Below, piece after piece: positions 33,536 through 44,710 of a stretch of 64,000 bases of DNA. The notes beneath the pieces were generated by a model. That model saw only the letters and a program-made list of their open reading frames with translations. It was not told the DNA's origin and did no database searches. A program made the position numbers and the translations under genes. Every line of letters starts with the position of its first letter. The first letter of the stretch is position 1. Source of the DNA: Symbiodinium natans (Eukaryota; Sar; Dinophyceae; Suessiales; Symbiodiniaceae). Where the stretch lies: positions 1 through 64,000 of the forward strand of contig CAJNDS010001668.1 in NCBI GenBank assembly GCA_905221605.1. The letters run 5' to 3'.

Positions 33536-35241
33536 TCACAAAGGGAAAAATTTGCCTGCAAAACAAACTTCTTTTTGGTTCACAAGGAGCTTCTCAAAGC
33601 CCCCAAATTGGGGGGGGGGGGGGGCGGGAGCCCAGGACTGTCCTGGACCCCAGGACTGTCCTGGACCCACAATGAAAGTGCGAATTTTTGTACTGAAAGC
33701 GATAGTTCTGGGAGCCCTCCAAAAGCTTCGAAAGCTTCGCTTCAGGAGCTTTGGAAGCCTCCACAAGCTTCCACAGCCCAAATTCTAGTCAAGGGCCACC
33801 CCCCACGACCTTTTCACAGTTTAGTCTTCGTCAAGGGAAAGTCGTATCGGGACGCTGGCCCGGTCGAGGGGCAGCGCTACCCCTTCGGTACCCAAATTGC
33901 GTTGTGTCGATGGCTTCCGTGCAGGCAAGCGAGGATCGCAGACGAGGGACGCCAAACGCACCCTAAACCCCAAACGCCCGCAAAGAAGCACGTCGGGACG
34001 CTGGCCCGGTCGAGGCCCAAACCAATCTGTGAGACACATGCCAGATGCCTTCCGTGACGGCAGATGCGGGATGCCAAACGCCTTCAAACAGGCCCGTCCC
34101 GATTTTGATGAAAAAGGGCTACCCCCCCCCGACCTTTCACAGCCGAGTCTGGTCAAGGGAAGGCAAAAACATTAGGGTAGCGTTTGCTAGCACTTCACCT
34201 CTTTGCAGCCCTGCTTCCGCGAGGCTCAGATCGGGACGGTGCCGAAACAGCGTGCGCAGGGGCAGAGCATGCCCCCGCTGCAAAAGCAAAACCAGACTTT
34301 AGGAACTAAACCCCCCCAAAAAAACACCCGGCTTGGGGATGTTGCGAGCGACCCGGGCAGAGGGGCCGGTCGGAAAAAATAAGGTGAGGCCCCGGAGCCC
34401 AGCGAGCAACCCAGAACGTAGCACACCCTAAACCCTACTGTGTCTGTACAACGCGCCGTCGTCCCTGACAAACGAAACTGTGAGATCGCCTGCGCTAGTA
34501 GCGCCGTACTGGGGAGGACATGGCCCGCGTTCCACTCAGAGCACCAAGACACCCTAACAGCAATCCGTAACAGATCACCAGTTTTGACCGCCATGTCCCC
34601 CCCTCGGCGTTTAGTGTCCTCCTACCTGCACTAGGTGCTGCTATGTGTCAGCTGCTCTCCCTCCCTGTTCGGTGCACAGACATGGTTGGCGGGACCCATT
34701 CGTAGCACCAAGGCACCCAAACAGCGATCCACAACAGTTCACCAGTTCGTCACCCCCCTGTCTGGCTTCGTTGATGCGAGGGCACTGAGCTACTGGCTCT
34801 CCTGGAGGGGGTGGGCTATAGCACCAAGGAGTGGCACCAACACACCCGAACAGCAGCTATCCACAACAGTTCACCAGTTTCGACCGCCACCTCCTGCTAC
34901 CACTGCTTCTAATTACTTGCACCCAATTAGTTTGGCTCGCGGCATGCATCGGATTAGTGCACCTAATTGACATACTGGGGCCCCCCTGAAGCTACCGGCA
35001 CATAAGCACCCCATGAAACATAGGCAACACTGTGGGCCCAGCATGCACGCAGGCGGTTCGAATTTGTTTCTCGCGGGGACTCGCCAGCAGGTTACGGGGG
35101 AACCAAAGGGCATAGGGCGGGTTAATCCAGGCTAAAGTAGGGGGACGGGGGCATCAACCGGTTGGCGTGGTGCTAATTATCGTCCAGGCACGGGCATGCA
35201 CTAATTACCCTTCTGCGCCTCAAGTTGTGGGCATTCCTCTC
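33536..35241. other. Gene-free sequence with short dispersed repeats
   Basis: CCAGGACTGTCCTGGACCC is duplicated near 33,630-33,668. GGGACGCTGGCCCGGTCGAGG occurs at about 33,849 and 33,996. A 55-bp module centred on AGCACCAAGGCACCCAAACA and CAACAGTTCACCAGTT occurs three times near 34,539, 34,704 and 34,842. No gene is recognised. Confidence 0.6.
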
Positions 35242-35637
35242 TCAGGTCATGTCCGGCCTCCAGACATCTCTGACCCGGGCTTCTAGCAGCCGCAGTTGGA
35301 ATGCCAGACCCTGGTCGGTCTCTCCATCCGGCCTAGGCTCGCGTCGACGATCCGCCCCCTGCTGCAGTGTCCTGTGGAAACCTCTCAGCCAGTCGTCCAG
35401 TAGCATGCTCACATCTTCACCAGTCCCCTGGGCTTCTTGGTCAGTGGGCGTGTCATCTGCTGCGGACATCGAGGTGGGCGTGGCACTGACACTTGTTTCT
35501 TCCCTTCCAGCGCCTGCCTCCTCTTGCTCAGAGCCATCATCCACGGTTGGCCTTGACGCAGGGGCGGTCTCTGGGCGGTCAAGGCGTCCAGGGGAAGTCG
35601 TCCTCTGGAGATCCATGGCGCGCTCGGAGAGGTGCAT
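35242..35637 (-). CDS. Possible small acidic protein, unknown function
   Basis: 132 codons including the stop from an ATG at 35,637; the frame is open further upstream to about 35,949. An AAG/G boundary just before this ATG could be a splice acceptor, so the 5' end is uncertain. The N-terminal two-thirds is acidic and low in hydrophobics (likely disordered). The C-terminus has two amphipathic stretches, VSMLLDDWLRGFHRTL and LAFQLRLLEARVRDVW. It lies in a patch free of telomere-like units. I recognise no family. It could be a spurious GC-rich frame. Confidence 0.3.
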   Translation of the reverse strand: MHLSERAMDLQRTTSPGRLDRPETAPASRPTVDDGSEQEEAGAGREETSVSATPTSMSAADDTPTDQEAQGTGEDVSMLLDDWLRGFHRTLQQGADRRREPRPDGETDQGLAFQLRLLEARVRDVWRPDMT

Positions 35638-35949
35638 GCTCTCGAGCTCCCTTATTAGAAAGTGGTCAAAAAACACACTAGGAACCAATGCAACACAGAC
35701 TCGACTAGCTACACAGTAGTGCGCTCGTGCTGTCAGCTCAAGCTCTTTCTTGGGGGGGGCCTTTTCCGGTGAGTTCGGGCGGGGCGAGGGCAAGGAGCAG
35801 GCAGCAGCAGCAACTCGACCGACTGGGTGGAGAGAGGACTCACCTGGCGGGACAAGGATATGCCCGGATTGGCCACCATGGGTTGGGTTACGGCGTTCTG
35901 CGCGTGGGCGCGTAAAACTTGCAGGCATGAATTGGTACATCTCCCTCAC

Positions 35950-36600
35950 AAGAAGCTCAAACGGAACTGAAACGAATTGTATGCCCTACTTGTTGCGTGC
36001 ATGCAGGCTGAATTTGGGGGCGCGTGCCCTTGCAAAGTGTGCAACTACTCCTCGTCCGAGGAGCCTGTCAGGTCGATGACTGGCGTGCGCCCGTGCGGGT
36101 CTGATTTGTCGCGTGTAGGCTTTAGGGTTTAGGGTTCAGGGTGTAGGGTTACGGGAGGGGCGGTATAATAAAAGATGCCACGATCGTGTTAGAGCCCGCC
36201 TAACCCGCACAAAATTGACGCAAAGATCGTGGAACTCTGGACCCCAAGTCGCCTTCTGCTCGGTGCTGGGCAACGACCCAAATAAAGTCCTGGCGGTCGT
36301 CCTCCCGCTTGGGGGTGCTCAGGGCTAATGTAGTGTTTAGGGTTTAGGGTTTATGGGTAGATAGGGTTTAGGGTTGAGGATTTTGGGGTTGATGCTTCAG
36401 TGTTTGGGTGTTTAGGGTTTAGGGCTTAGGTCTGGGGATTTGAGGTGTTTGTGTGCGGGTTTTTAACGGGAACCTACCTGTTGAAACGCGGAGTAAAGGT
36501 GCTACTGGACATTGTCCTCCCAAGAAGTGGCAGTTACAGGGCCGGGAAACATTTGCGAGCCATGCTGCCGCTTACAAGGGTTCCCCTTTTTTGCCTCTTA
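35950..36600. other. Noncoding, with telomere-like runs
   Basis: TTTAGGG-type units at about 36,119-36,150 and 36,335-36,425. No gene is recognised. Confidence 0.6.
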
Positions 36601-36639
36601 TGTACGTCGGACCTCTATGTTTAGCGTGGGAAATCCTCT

Positions 36640-38480
36640 TCTGTATGTATATGTGTATATATATATATGTACCTATAGGTATTTTTAATTGTTGGCTTTA
36701 AGAGTTGGACTTTATAGGTTCTATACTTTTTACTCTTAACGTAGAAGTTAAAAGAAAATTGTAAGTAGGATGTATACCGTTCAGTTGGGTGACATTCAGA
36801 TTATTGAAACCGTACTCCATACCAAACTAGTTAGTTAGGGATTAAATAATTTAGTGAGGGACAATTAAACGGCTTAATTATCTAAAATGTTGATATTATT
36901 CAAAAGAATTTAAGTCGTTGTGCATTCCGGCTTTCCAATGTTGTCTCACGGCTCGGATTTCAGGTATTTGAAACAACTTACATAGTTTCATTGCGCCTAG
37001 ATAAATTGTTCAAGTCCTAGGGCTAAATTGTTTAGAGAAGGAGCGCGACTTAAATTAGGAATTACGGAAAACACGATTCAAACCCTACACCCTAACAAAG
37101 GAGTAGGGATTCAATGACTTGAAAGAAGGTCAAGTAGATTGCTCCAAAACATTACTTATTGACATGTTATTTACATGTTGGGAATTCCCGCTTCTAATGT
37201 TGTCTCACGGCTCGGATTTGGCACATTGAATGTTTTTTATTTTTCTTGTTACAGTTTACATACAAATTAATTTGCGTTAACATCGTAAAGCCTGCACCCT
37301 CATTCGGGTTTGGCACCTTGAAACTTCTTGATTTTCGTTTATAGATTACGCGCTTTAAGTGATTTGTAATTGCAAACTACAAGCCCTACACTCTAACAAA
37401 CCATTGAAAACTTCAATCTCGTACTCTCTACAAAGTCTTTTCTTCAGCAGTAGAGATGAAATGGCGCATTTGCAATGTCTGAGCTTTTCAAGATATTTCA
37501 GTTTTTCAAAAAACGTTGAAAGCAATCTCAAATGGTTGGGAATTCCAAATTCCCGATGTTTCTAATGGCTAGGAAATCGGCACATTTATACTAACGAAAC
37601 CGATTCAAATGATTTCAAAGTACACTGATTAAATCTACGCCCTACAGAACCTTTTCAATAAGGAGTAGGGTTTAAAAAACAATTCGACTAAGGTCCACTT
37701 TAACTGATTACACGGCTCATTTTTCAATAACGAGTAGGACTTAGACATTTTAATTCAGGGCCTATTACATTACTTGCGTGGTATTAGTGATATTCATTGT
37801 TTTCAACCTCCGGCTTCCCAACGTTGTCTCACGGGCTCGGAATCCGGCACATTTGTTTCAACTTAATTATACAGCTTTAATAATTTATTTGCATAGGATT
37901 CAAATAAGGGCTGCTGCAAGTGTTTTATTGCATTTGCTGTCATTGTGCCAGTTACCACTTGATGCTGCAAGATGACATCGACGCAACAATAACTTAATGA
38001 AGGGCCACGATAGTATTGAAATCCTACTCCCTGTGAAATTGTTTGTGTAATGCGTAGGACATAAACACTTTTATTAAGAGTCATGTGACTTCTCTAAATC
38101 ACACTCCCCATTTTTAAGTAAGTGTCATTTGGTTATTCAAACATTTCATTTTATGGAGTGAACTTCATCGCCGGGAATTTCGCGTTTCCAATGTTGTCTC
38201 ACAGCTCGCGTTTCGGCTCATTGAATCTAAATATCAAAACACACAAAATCATTGCCTTTAGCGAAATTATTTAAATCCTATGCCCGAATAAACTGTTTCA
38301 ACAAGGAGTAGGAGTCGTACTATCTAATCTTACTCCATATTAAATTCTATTAACTAAGGAGTATGGATAAAAACCCTGACTAAAGGTCAACAAAACTGTT
38401 TAAACGATGAAAATGCATATTGGAATTGTTGTTATGTAGGTTCAAGGGTTTTGGTTGCTTACTTTCGCTAAGGATTTAAG
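36640..38480. repeat. AT-rich block with a recurring 250-380-bp module
   Basis: A conserved word, AATGTTGTCTCACGGCTCGG with ATTTGGCACATTGAA after it, occurs near 36,937, 37,196, 37,555 (degenerate), 37,815 and 38,190. Between copies, CCTAC-CCC and AAGGAGTAGG words recur and can pair as hairpins (37,085, 37,640, 38,278, 38,325). Base composition is unlike the neighbouring telomere-laced DNA. No open frame is recognised. Confidence 0.8.
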
Positions 38481-39940
38481 GATTGAGGCTGCCGCGTCAA
38501 AACCACTTTCGGTGTAGGGATCACTATTTTAGGCTTTCAAGTAAGCATGTGTCTTGTTTGCTCCCTTTGTGCGTGTAGTTGGGCATGTAAGTTTAAATTT
38601 AATACTTCAAAACAGAGGGTTGCCCACATGATACGTTAAGGTCCATGGCACATACCTCTTATATTCCCCTATACAAAGTCAGGGCCAGTAAAAGCCCGTG
38701 AAACTACCCGCCACCCAATAGCAAGCTGCCTCTGAACATCCCAGGCCCTTAAAAGGGACCATCACCCAGAGAACTGCCCGTCTGAAGCAGGTTTCGGATT
38801 TAGGGGAAAAGCTTGTAGGGGAAACTGCAGCTTGTCCTCAGGGAATTCCACAGCAAGGAGGTCCAGGCGCATTTTCTGAGAGGCGGCCCCGGGGAAAGGA
38901 AGAGTGGGGGAGGGTTTGGTTGTAGGTTCTAAAGGGGCTTTGTAGGGGGTTTAGGCGTTGTCGGTTTTATAGGGCCTTTAGGGTGTAGGGATTGAGGATT
39001 CTGGGTGGATGCCTCCAAACTTACGGGGCAAAGTAGAGGACACCCCGCCCAAAAGCCCTGAAGGCACAGAGATGACCCAGCACCAGAAGTCCAACCCCTA
39101 AGCCCCTCTGCTTATCGCAAAATGAAGCCTCCATGCGGGTTCTGATGGGAGTTCTGTGTGCGTCACCTAGGAGGTCTTGCACCCGTGTATGCGGTCGGCG
39201 CGGCCCTGGGCCGTACCCCAAGGCACTCAAGGTTTGGGGTTTGGGTTTAGGGGTTGCTTCGCGCAGGCTTGGGGCCCAGTGCAGCAGATGACCCAAAACC
39301 CTGTCATCCCTGTAGGCCCCTTGCAGCCGCTATAAAACCGGTCAGGATGGTCCCTTAAGATGAGCCCTTAGTTGAGAACCCTTCTACCCACTCCCCTATA
39401 CAGCCCAAGAGCATGCTTCAGAACCTCTTTTAAGAAGGCAAGGGACCATAGAAAGGGATCATGTAACGCCCCTTAGATGCAAACCCTAAAATCTCCCTAT
39501 AAACCCTATAAACTCTGCGCCTGCAAGGCATCCTGGACCACCTTTTCCTCGCAGGGCTGCACAGGTTGGGATGAAGAGGGCTTCTTTTCTGGGCGATAAA
39601 CCCTAAATCCTAACTCCTAAAATCCCCAGACCCTGAACCCTAAACCCTATTCAACTCCTTGGCGAGCCCCCAAGCTTAAGCTTCAAGCAACAACCCTTTT
39701 CATATACGAATGTTTCATATGCAGTTTCTGACAATAGGGGTAATATGGGGACCTTAATAATTAGAATCGGGTTTGGGGGGTTCTTATAAAACAATTACAA
39801 AGAGACGAAAAGGGATATTGTGCCCGCATGATCGTTTTGGGCCTTTGTTGCGACTTGGGGTTTGGGGTGGGGTTGAGGGTCGAGGGTGCAGGGAACTGAT
39901 GTACGGTTTTCTGAGCCTTAAAGGGCTTGGCTTGGCATAT
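38481..39940. other. Noncoding sequence
   Basis: Mixed unique sequence with sparse telomere-like words (about 38,920-38,990, 39,230-39,255 and 39,640). No gene is recognised. Confidence 0.55.
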
Positions 39941-39944
39941 GTTA

Positions 39945-40100
39945 TGAATAGCAGCATTTCTGCGTTGTCAGAGGCTGCAAATACTGTAAATAGCAGCATG
40001 TCTGACCTTGCAGACGCTGCAAATACTGCAAACATACTGTACATAGCAGCATTTCTGAGTTTTCCGACGCTGCAAATACTGTAAAGAGCGGCATTTCTAG
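39945..40100 (+). repeat. Minisatellite of 42-53 bp, four units
   Basis: Units ATAGCAGCATTTCTG, then about 14 variable bases, then GCTGCAAATACTGTAA start near 39,948, 39,990, 40,043 and 40,087. The third spacing is lengthened by a duplicated AACATACTGT. Confidence 0.88.
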
Positions 40101-40418
40101 CTGCAAACGTTGTAAATGCCAACGCGAAACAAACGGAATGGATTCATGTGCTTTGAACCATGCTTGCTCGGCCGAAAAATGCGTGGGGTGGGGTGGATGA
40201 ATTCTTTGTGAGGAAGCCTGCCAGGTTGCACGGAAGTAGTGAAGCGAAAACGAATGTTCATGCACGCAAGCCACGAGCACTTCCATCAGGATGCACACGG
40301 GGCCTACGGCAAAGGGGCCTAACCCGAATCCTAAGGGGGGGTTGAGGCGGCACGGGCATGGCATCACTTGCCATTTTATGCCATGCAAGGACGGCTTGAT
40401 CGTAAGGAGCACAGTGTC

Positions 40419-40745
40419 CTACAGGCCATGAACAGTGGGACGTTCCACGTCGAGGGACAACGACAGACACTCCCAAAGAATGTGCTCAGAGGTCCCAACA
40501 TGAGCTCTGCAGAAGGGGCATGCAACATCGCGCCCTTGGGCGCGTGCATATGCGGCAGGAGACATCAACGAGCCAGAGAAACATGCAAGGGCGGAGTGAA
40601 GAAGTCCAGGCTTTGCGAACCAAGGAGACACGGGCCTCGGGGACTCGGGGTAACGAATGCCAGCACACCTCTGCATCATTGCGGCCAAAATTTTGTCGTC
40701 GGCGAAAAAAAGAGGAGCGCCAACCTTCGCGAAGGTAGCAAGCAA
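40419..40745 (-). pseudogene. Decayed non-LTR (LINE) retrotransposon ORF2 C-terminus
   Basis: The minus-strand frame carries CPFCRAHVGTSEHILWEC, a C-x2-C-x7-H-x4-C zinc motif of the zf-RVT type found at the C-terminus of LINE reverse transcriptases. It is preceded by a basic, aromatic region. Homologous-looking sequence continues upstream (to about 40,900) in a different frame, and downstream to about 40,300 in another, so at least two frameshifts separate it. No reverse-transcriptase core is present. It is a truncated dead copy. Confidence 0.55.
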
Positions 40746-40854
40746 GTGTCAAGTGCTTTCCAACGCAAAGACGCGCAGTAACGGGATGGGACCAAGACCA
40801 AGGTCCAGCAACGGTCCAGCCCAAATGCTTGGGTGAGCACAGAAGACCAACCTC

Positions 40855-41030
40855 CATCCTCCTCCCCCCCCTTCCCCACCCCCAATCCACCCTTCTCCAG
40901 CCACTTACCTCATCCTCCACCTACCCCCCCTTCCCCACGACCCTTCCCCTTCCCAACCATTCCACCCCACCCCCCCCCCCCACCCTCCCCCCCCCACCCA
41001 CCCCACCCCCCCAACCCCCCCCCGGCGGTA
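40855..41030 (+). repeat. C-rich low-complexity tract
   Basis: About 175 bp of CCCCACCC/CCTTCCCC-type sequence on the plus strand, potentially G-quadruplex or i-motif forming. Open frames through it are Pro- or Gly-rich artefacts. Confidence 0.95.
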
Positions 41031-42331
41031 GCCATTAAATCCGGCCCCCGCGCCGCCCGTGGTCCAGGGCGGAGCCCGCGTCGCACAAAAGCGCGAGCTT
41101 TAAGGGGCGAGCGCCCGAGCCGCCGACCCCGCCCAAAATTGCTTTGGGAGGCCTCCAAAACGGCATCCAAGGGGACGCAACACGCGGTGGTGCGAAAAGC
41201 ACGAAAACCTCGTAAAAACCATGGGTTTTTACGAAAAACCGAGGCCACAAAACACCCGCAGCACCCCATTAAACCCTCACGGGCGCGCATCATCGGCCCT
41301 AGCTTTTCACATGGGGCGCGTGCCAGGCCGAAACCACGTTTTTCAAGGTTTGGGGGGGGTACCGGAAGCCCAAAACCAGGCGAGCATCATGAGCATCAGC
41401 AGCCCTGGCCCGCGGGCCCAAGGCAATAAAAAACGCTGAAAAACGCTGAAATCACCGTAAATACCGTGTTTTTATAAGGTTTTTCACGCATGCCTCCGAC
41501 CCCCACCCCTGTTGCCCTTGACCCGCCCCCAAAGTGCGCATCATCGAAACCCACGTCCGGGGGGGGGTCTGCTGATGCTGCTGATGCGCGGGGTCCGGGC
41601 GCATCATCGAGCCATCGTTTCTCATGGGCTTCGTGGGGGGGTCCGGGCCCACGGCCCAGAGACCCAGCTGATGCTCATGATGCTCGGTTTGGGGGGGTGT
41701 TCCAACAGCAGAAAACCTCGTAAATACCGAGTGTTTTGTGGGTCGACGTAAAAACGCCCCTAAAATCGCTCATTTTACGCGCTTGAACGGCTTCGTGCCT
41801 ACAAAACACCCGAACAGCAGGACCCCGAATGCCCTTAAGGGCATTCGGGGTCTTGCTTTTGGGGGTTTCGTGTGCACGCAAGCGTTCAAGCACATACAAT
41901 CGGCGTGTTTAAGGGGGTTTTGGATGGCCTGGGGGAGGCCGCTGATGCTCATGATGCTCCCTTTCCTGGGCCCCAAAAGGCTTCCCAAGCCCAAAAACAC
42001 GTGTTTACAGCGTTTTCTGAAGGTTTTTCGAAGGCAAAACGCATGCATAGAATGCTTTTAAGGCCCCCAAACCAACCCCACTGATGCTCCTGATGCGGGT
42101 GCGCGCGCGCGCGCGCGGGGGGGGGCGGGAGAGGGAGGGGGGGCGAAGGCAGGAGAAAGAGAGACAGAGAGAAGGAGAGGACAAAGACACGGGAAAGAGA
42201 AGACAGTGCCAAGGTTCAAGGTTTCGTGCTTTGGGGGGCGGGGGCCGGCCCGTGCCGCTAGGCCTGAAATATATATACACACACACACACATTTTTAAGA
42301 AACATGACAACTCTTTTCTTTTTTGTGTTAT
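41031..42331. other. GC-rich noncoding with GATGCT-type dispersed repeats
   Basis: GCTGATGCTCATGATGCTC or its complement recurs near 41,384, 41,569, 41,672, 41,941 and 42,081. A CGTAAAAACCATGGGTTTTTACG dyad lies near 41,212. A GC run followed by G-rich sequence is at 42,100-42,150, and a TATA/CACA run at 42,268-42,292. No gene is recognised apart from the palindrome listed separately. Confidence 0.6.
41775..41900. repeat. Long imperfect palindrome with a 32-bp perfect core
   Basis: The core at 41,821-41,852 is a perfect palindrome centred on CCCTTAAGGG. Complementarity continues outward at lower identity for about 45 further bases each side (CTTGAACG and CGTTCAAG near the ends). This is consistent with a foldback or MITE remnant without a loop. 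Confidence 0.9.
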
Positions 42332-42718
42332 ATGCAGGCTCTCTATAAATATACTAGTTTGTTTCTTCGCCTAGAGTCTTCGTGTAAGGCATTGGCCCCC
42401 AATGCATGGACCGCATTTCCCAACGGGTGCGGCTTCAAGCTCGGACCCTTTTTTGTGCCACCCGGATATGGACCCCCACCTCCACCTCCGTTCGTCGACT
42501 ACTATTACCATCACGGAGGCAAAGGCCATGGCCAGTATCATGGCCAGGAAGACGAGTATGGAGGCAAAGGCCATGGCGGGTATCATGGCCAGGGCTACGA
42601 GTATGCAGACAGAGGCCATGGCGGGGGCTACGAATCACCAGAGGAGTGGGAACAGGACGACGATCGACACCCCCAGCTCACGACAGAGGACGTGGATGTT
42701 CGCAACGGAGCACTTTGA
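42332..42718 (+). CDS. Possible Gly/His/Tyr-rich repeat protein
   Basis: 128 residues from the ATG at 42,332, just ahead of a TATGCAG/G boundary that could be a splice acceptor. The N-terminal 40 residues are mixed, with two Cys. A proline run (GYGPPPPPPF) follows, then about three 15-residue repeats of the form GGKGHGGYHGQGYEY, then an acidic tail. The repeat period is 45-48 bp in DNA. Tyr/Gly/His repeats of this kind occur in secreted or structural proteins, but no family is recognised. A GT microsatellite begins 30 bp after the stop. It could be one exon or a chance frame across a minisatellite. Confidence 0.4.
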   Translation: MQALYKYTSLFLRLESSCKALAPNAWTAFPNGCGFKLGPFFVPPGYGPPPPPPFVDYYYHHGGKGHGQYHGQEDEYGGKGHGGYHGQGYEYADRGHGGGYESPEEWEQDDDRHPQLTTEDVDVRNGAL

Positions 42719-42743
42719 CTGAACTTTCAATCTTTTGCCTCAA

Positions 42744-42747
<4 letters not shown>

Positions 42748-42797
<50 letters not shown>
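42748..42797 (+). repeat. (GT)n microsatellite
   Basis: About 25 uninterrupted GT dinucleotides. Confidence 0.98.
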
Positions 42798-43402
42798 GTA
42801 GAGATCTCTGCGAGGCAAACATTCCGGATTACAATGGATTCGTGAGCAGCAAGTTCTGGACGAAAATTCCCGCGGCTGCGAGTCTGTATATAGTTTTGTG
42901 TTTTTGCATGTACATTATACATTTGGATAACCGATGTCAGCTCAGAAAAAAAAACATCATATGGGACTGCAGGAGGTGCTGGCAGAATTGCTACGTGGGC
43001 AGAAAATCCCCGATGAGAGCCCTGGGAGTCGCAGGTTGCCAGAGAGCGCTTTGTCCTGCCTATCGTGGACCGGGGAGCAGCAGGAATCTTTTCCGCGTCC
43101 TCGCACAGTTTGGTTGGGATGGAAGAGTACACTCGAGATGAGAAGATCCCAAGATCCCAAAACGGCATATGGACATGGACCTGGACCTGGACATGTAGAG
43201 TTTTGGATGGAAGCCTTTCTGCCGCACAAAACGGCCGGACGTTTCCTGTGTGATTGCGAAAAAAGAGCCCCTTTGCCCAAACTGTGTCTGAGGTGTATGT
43301 TTGGATCAGGACTGTATCTAGATGCAGGATTGTGTGTACATAAGATTGTATGTAGATGGCCCCTTTTGCTGGGCTGGATGGCCCGTGTATGTTTGGATGG
43401 AC
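42798..43402. other. Unique sequence, possible weak coding
   Basis: An open plus-strand frame from about 42,934 ends inside the telomere-like tract at 43,425, with its last residues encoded by CCCTAAA units. It has no recognisable domain and I treat it as unsupported. Confidence 0.35.
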
Positions 43403-43446
43403 AAACCCTAAACCCTAAACCCTAAACCCTAAACCCTAAACCCTAT
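43403..43446 (-). repeat. Perfect telomere-like tract (CCCTAAA)n
   Basis: Six consecutive CCCTAAA units with no mismatch, then CCCTATAAACG. It is the cleanest interstitial telomere tract in the window. Confidence 0.97.
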
Positions 43447-43596
43447 AAACGCTGGATGGCCCATTTTGTGATGGGCTGGATTTCCCTTTTTTTGGATGGA
43501 ACAGGAATGGGAAAGGGTGTGGAGAGGGGAGGTGGGGGCGGGGGTTGTGGGGGGTGGTGGGATGGGTTGTGTGGGGCGGGGAATAAGGCAAACCAA

Positions 43597-43800
43597 AAGT
43601 GTATACACTTTTGGGTCGGCCAACCCAAAAGTGTATACACTTTTGGGTGTGGCTGGGGGTGTAAATTTACACCCCGGGGTGTAAATTCAGACCCCGATTT
43701 TCCCCCCCCGGGGGTGTAAATTTACACCCCAAATTTACACCCCAAAAGGGTGTAAATTCTTAGGGGGATGTAAAGTGTAAATTTACACCCATTGGATCTA
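43597..43800. repeat. Cluster of short perfect palindromes
   Basis: CCAAAAGTGTATACACTTTTGG occurs twice (about 43,593-43,615 and 43,625-43,647). GGTGTAAATTTACACC-type palindromes then occur repeatedly to 43,790, some partial. Together they form a dense hairpin cluster directly left of the 62-bp array. Confidence 0.93.
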
Positions 43801-43804
43801 TCAG

Positions 43805-44130
43805 GGAAAGTCGACTTTTTGTAGTACAAACGTAGTACGCCGCGGACGCCAGGAGCTGCCGTAGCTGGAAAGTCGACTTTTTGTAGTACAGACGTAGTAC
43901 TTGTAGTACAAACGTAGTACGCCGCGGACGCCCGGAGCTGCCGTGGCTGGAGAGTCGACTTTTTGTAGTACAAACGTAGTACGCCGCGGACGCCCGGAGC
44001 TGCCGTGGCTGGAAAGTCGACTTTTGTAGTACAAACGTAGTACGCCGCGGACGCCCGGAGCTGCCGTGGCGGGAAAGTCGACTTTTGTAGTAGAAAGTCG
44101 ACTTTCTGTAGTACAAACGTAGTACGCCGT
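43805..44130. repeat. 62-bp minisatellite, copy A
   Basis: About five units of GTAGTACAAACGTAGTACGC, then a CGCGGACGCCCGGAGCTGCC part and GTGGCTGGAAAGTCGACTTT. A nearly identical array lies at 55,048-55,425 with the same internal truncations. Confidence 0.95.
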
Positions 44131-44149
44131 GGGACTCGAACTCCGCGGT

Positions 44150-44710
44150 GTCGAAACCCTCGCAAATATCGGCGCGGAACTCTGGGGCTTCGAAAGGGTC
44201 GCAAATACCATCGGCGCGGAACTCTGGGGCGTCGAAAACGTCACAAATACCGCGGGCGCGGAACTCTGGGGCTTCGAAAGCGTCGCAAATACCGTGGGCA
44301 CGGAACTCTGGGGCTTCGAAAACGTCGCAAATACCGTGGGCACGGAACTCTGGGGCTTCGAAAACGTCGCAAATACCGTGGGCGCGGAACTCTGGGGCTT
44401 CGAAAACGTCGCAAATACCGTGGGCGCGGAACTCTGGGGCTTCGAAAACCTCACAAACACCCTGGGCGCGGAACTCTGGAGCTTCGAAAACCTCACAAAT
44501 ACCGTGGGCGCGGAACTCTGGGGCTTCGACAACGTCGCAAATACCGTGGGCGCGGAACTCATGGGGCTTCGAAAACGTCGCAAATACCGTGGGCGCGGAA
44601 CTCTGGGGCTTCGAAAACCTCGCAAATACCGTGGGCGCGGAACTCCGGGGCTTCGAAAACCTCGCAAACACCGTGGGCGCGGAACTCTGGAGCTTCGAAA
44701 ACGGCGCAGC
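44150..44710. repeat. 42-bp minisatellite, copy A
   Basis: About 13 units of TGGGGCTTCGAAAACGTCGC followed by AAATACCGTGGGCGCGGAACTC. Because 42 is divisible by three and units lack stops, long open frames exist on both strands (for example EFRAHGICDVFEAP repeats on the minus strand). I consider these repeat artefacts. The paralogous array is at 55,443-56,080. Confidence 0.95.

Noticed and set aside
35040-35075. GCGGTTCGAATTT as a tRNA B-box
   Set aside because: No matching A-box or cloverleaf could be folded around it by eye.
40833-41429. Pro-rich 198-codon plus-strand frame
   Set aside because: It is a translation of the C-rich tract and adjoining low-complexity DNA.
42934-43425. 163-codon plus-strand frame
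   Set aside because: Its end is encoded by telomere-like units and no domain is visible; kept only as unsupported sequence.
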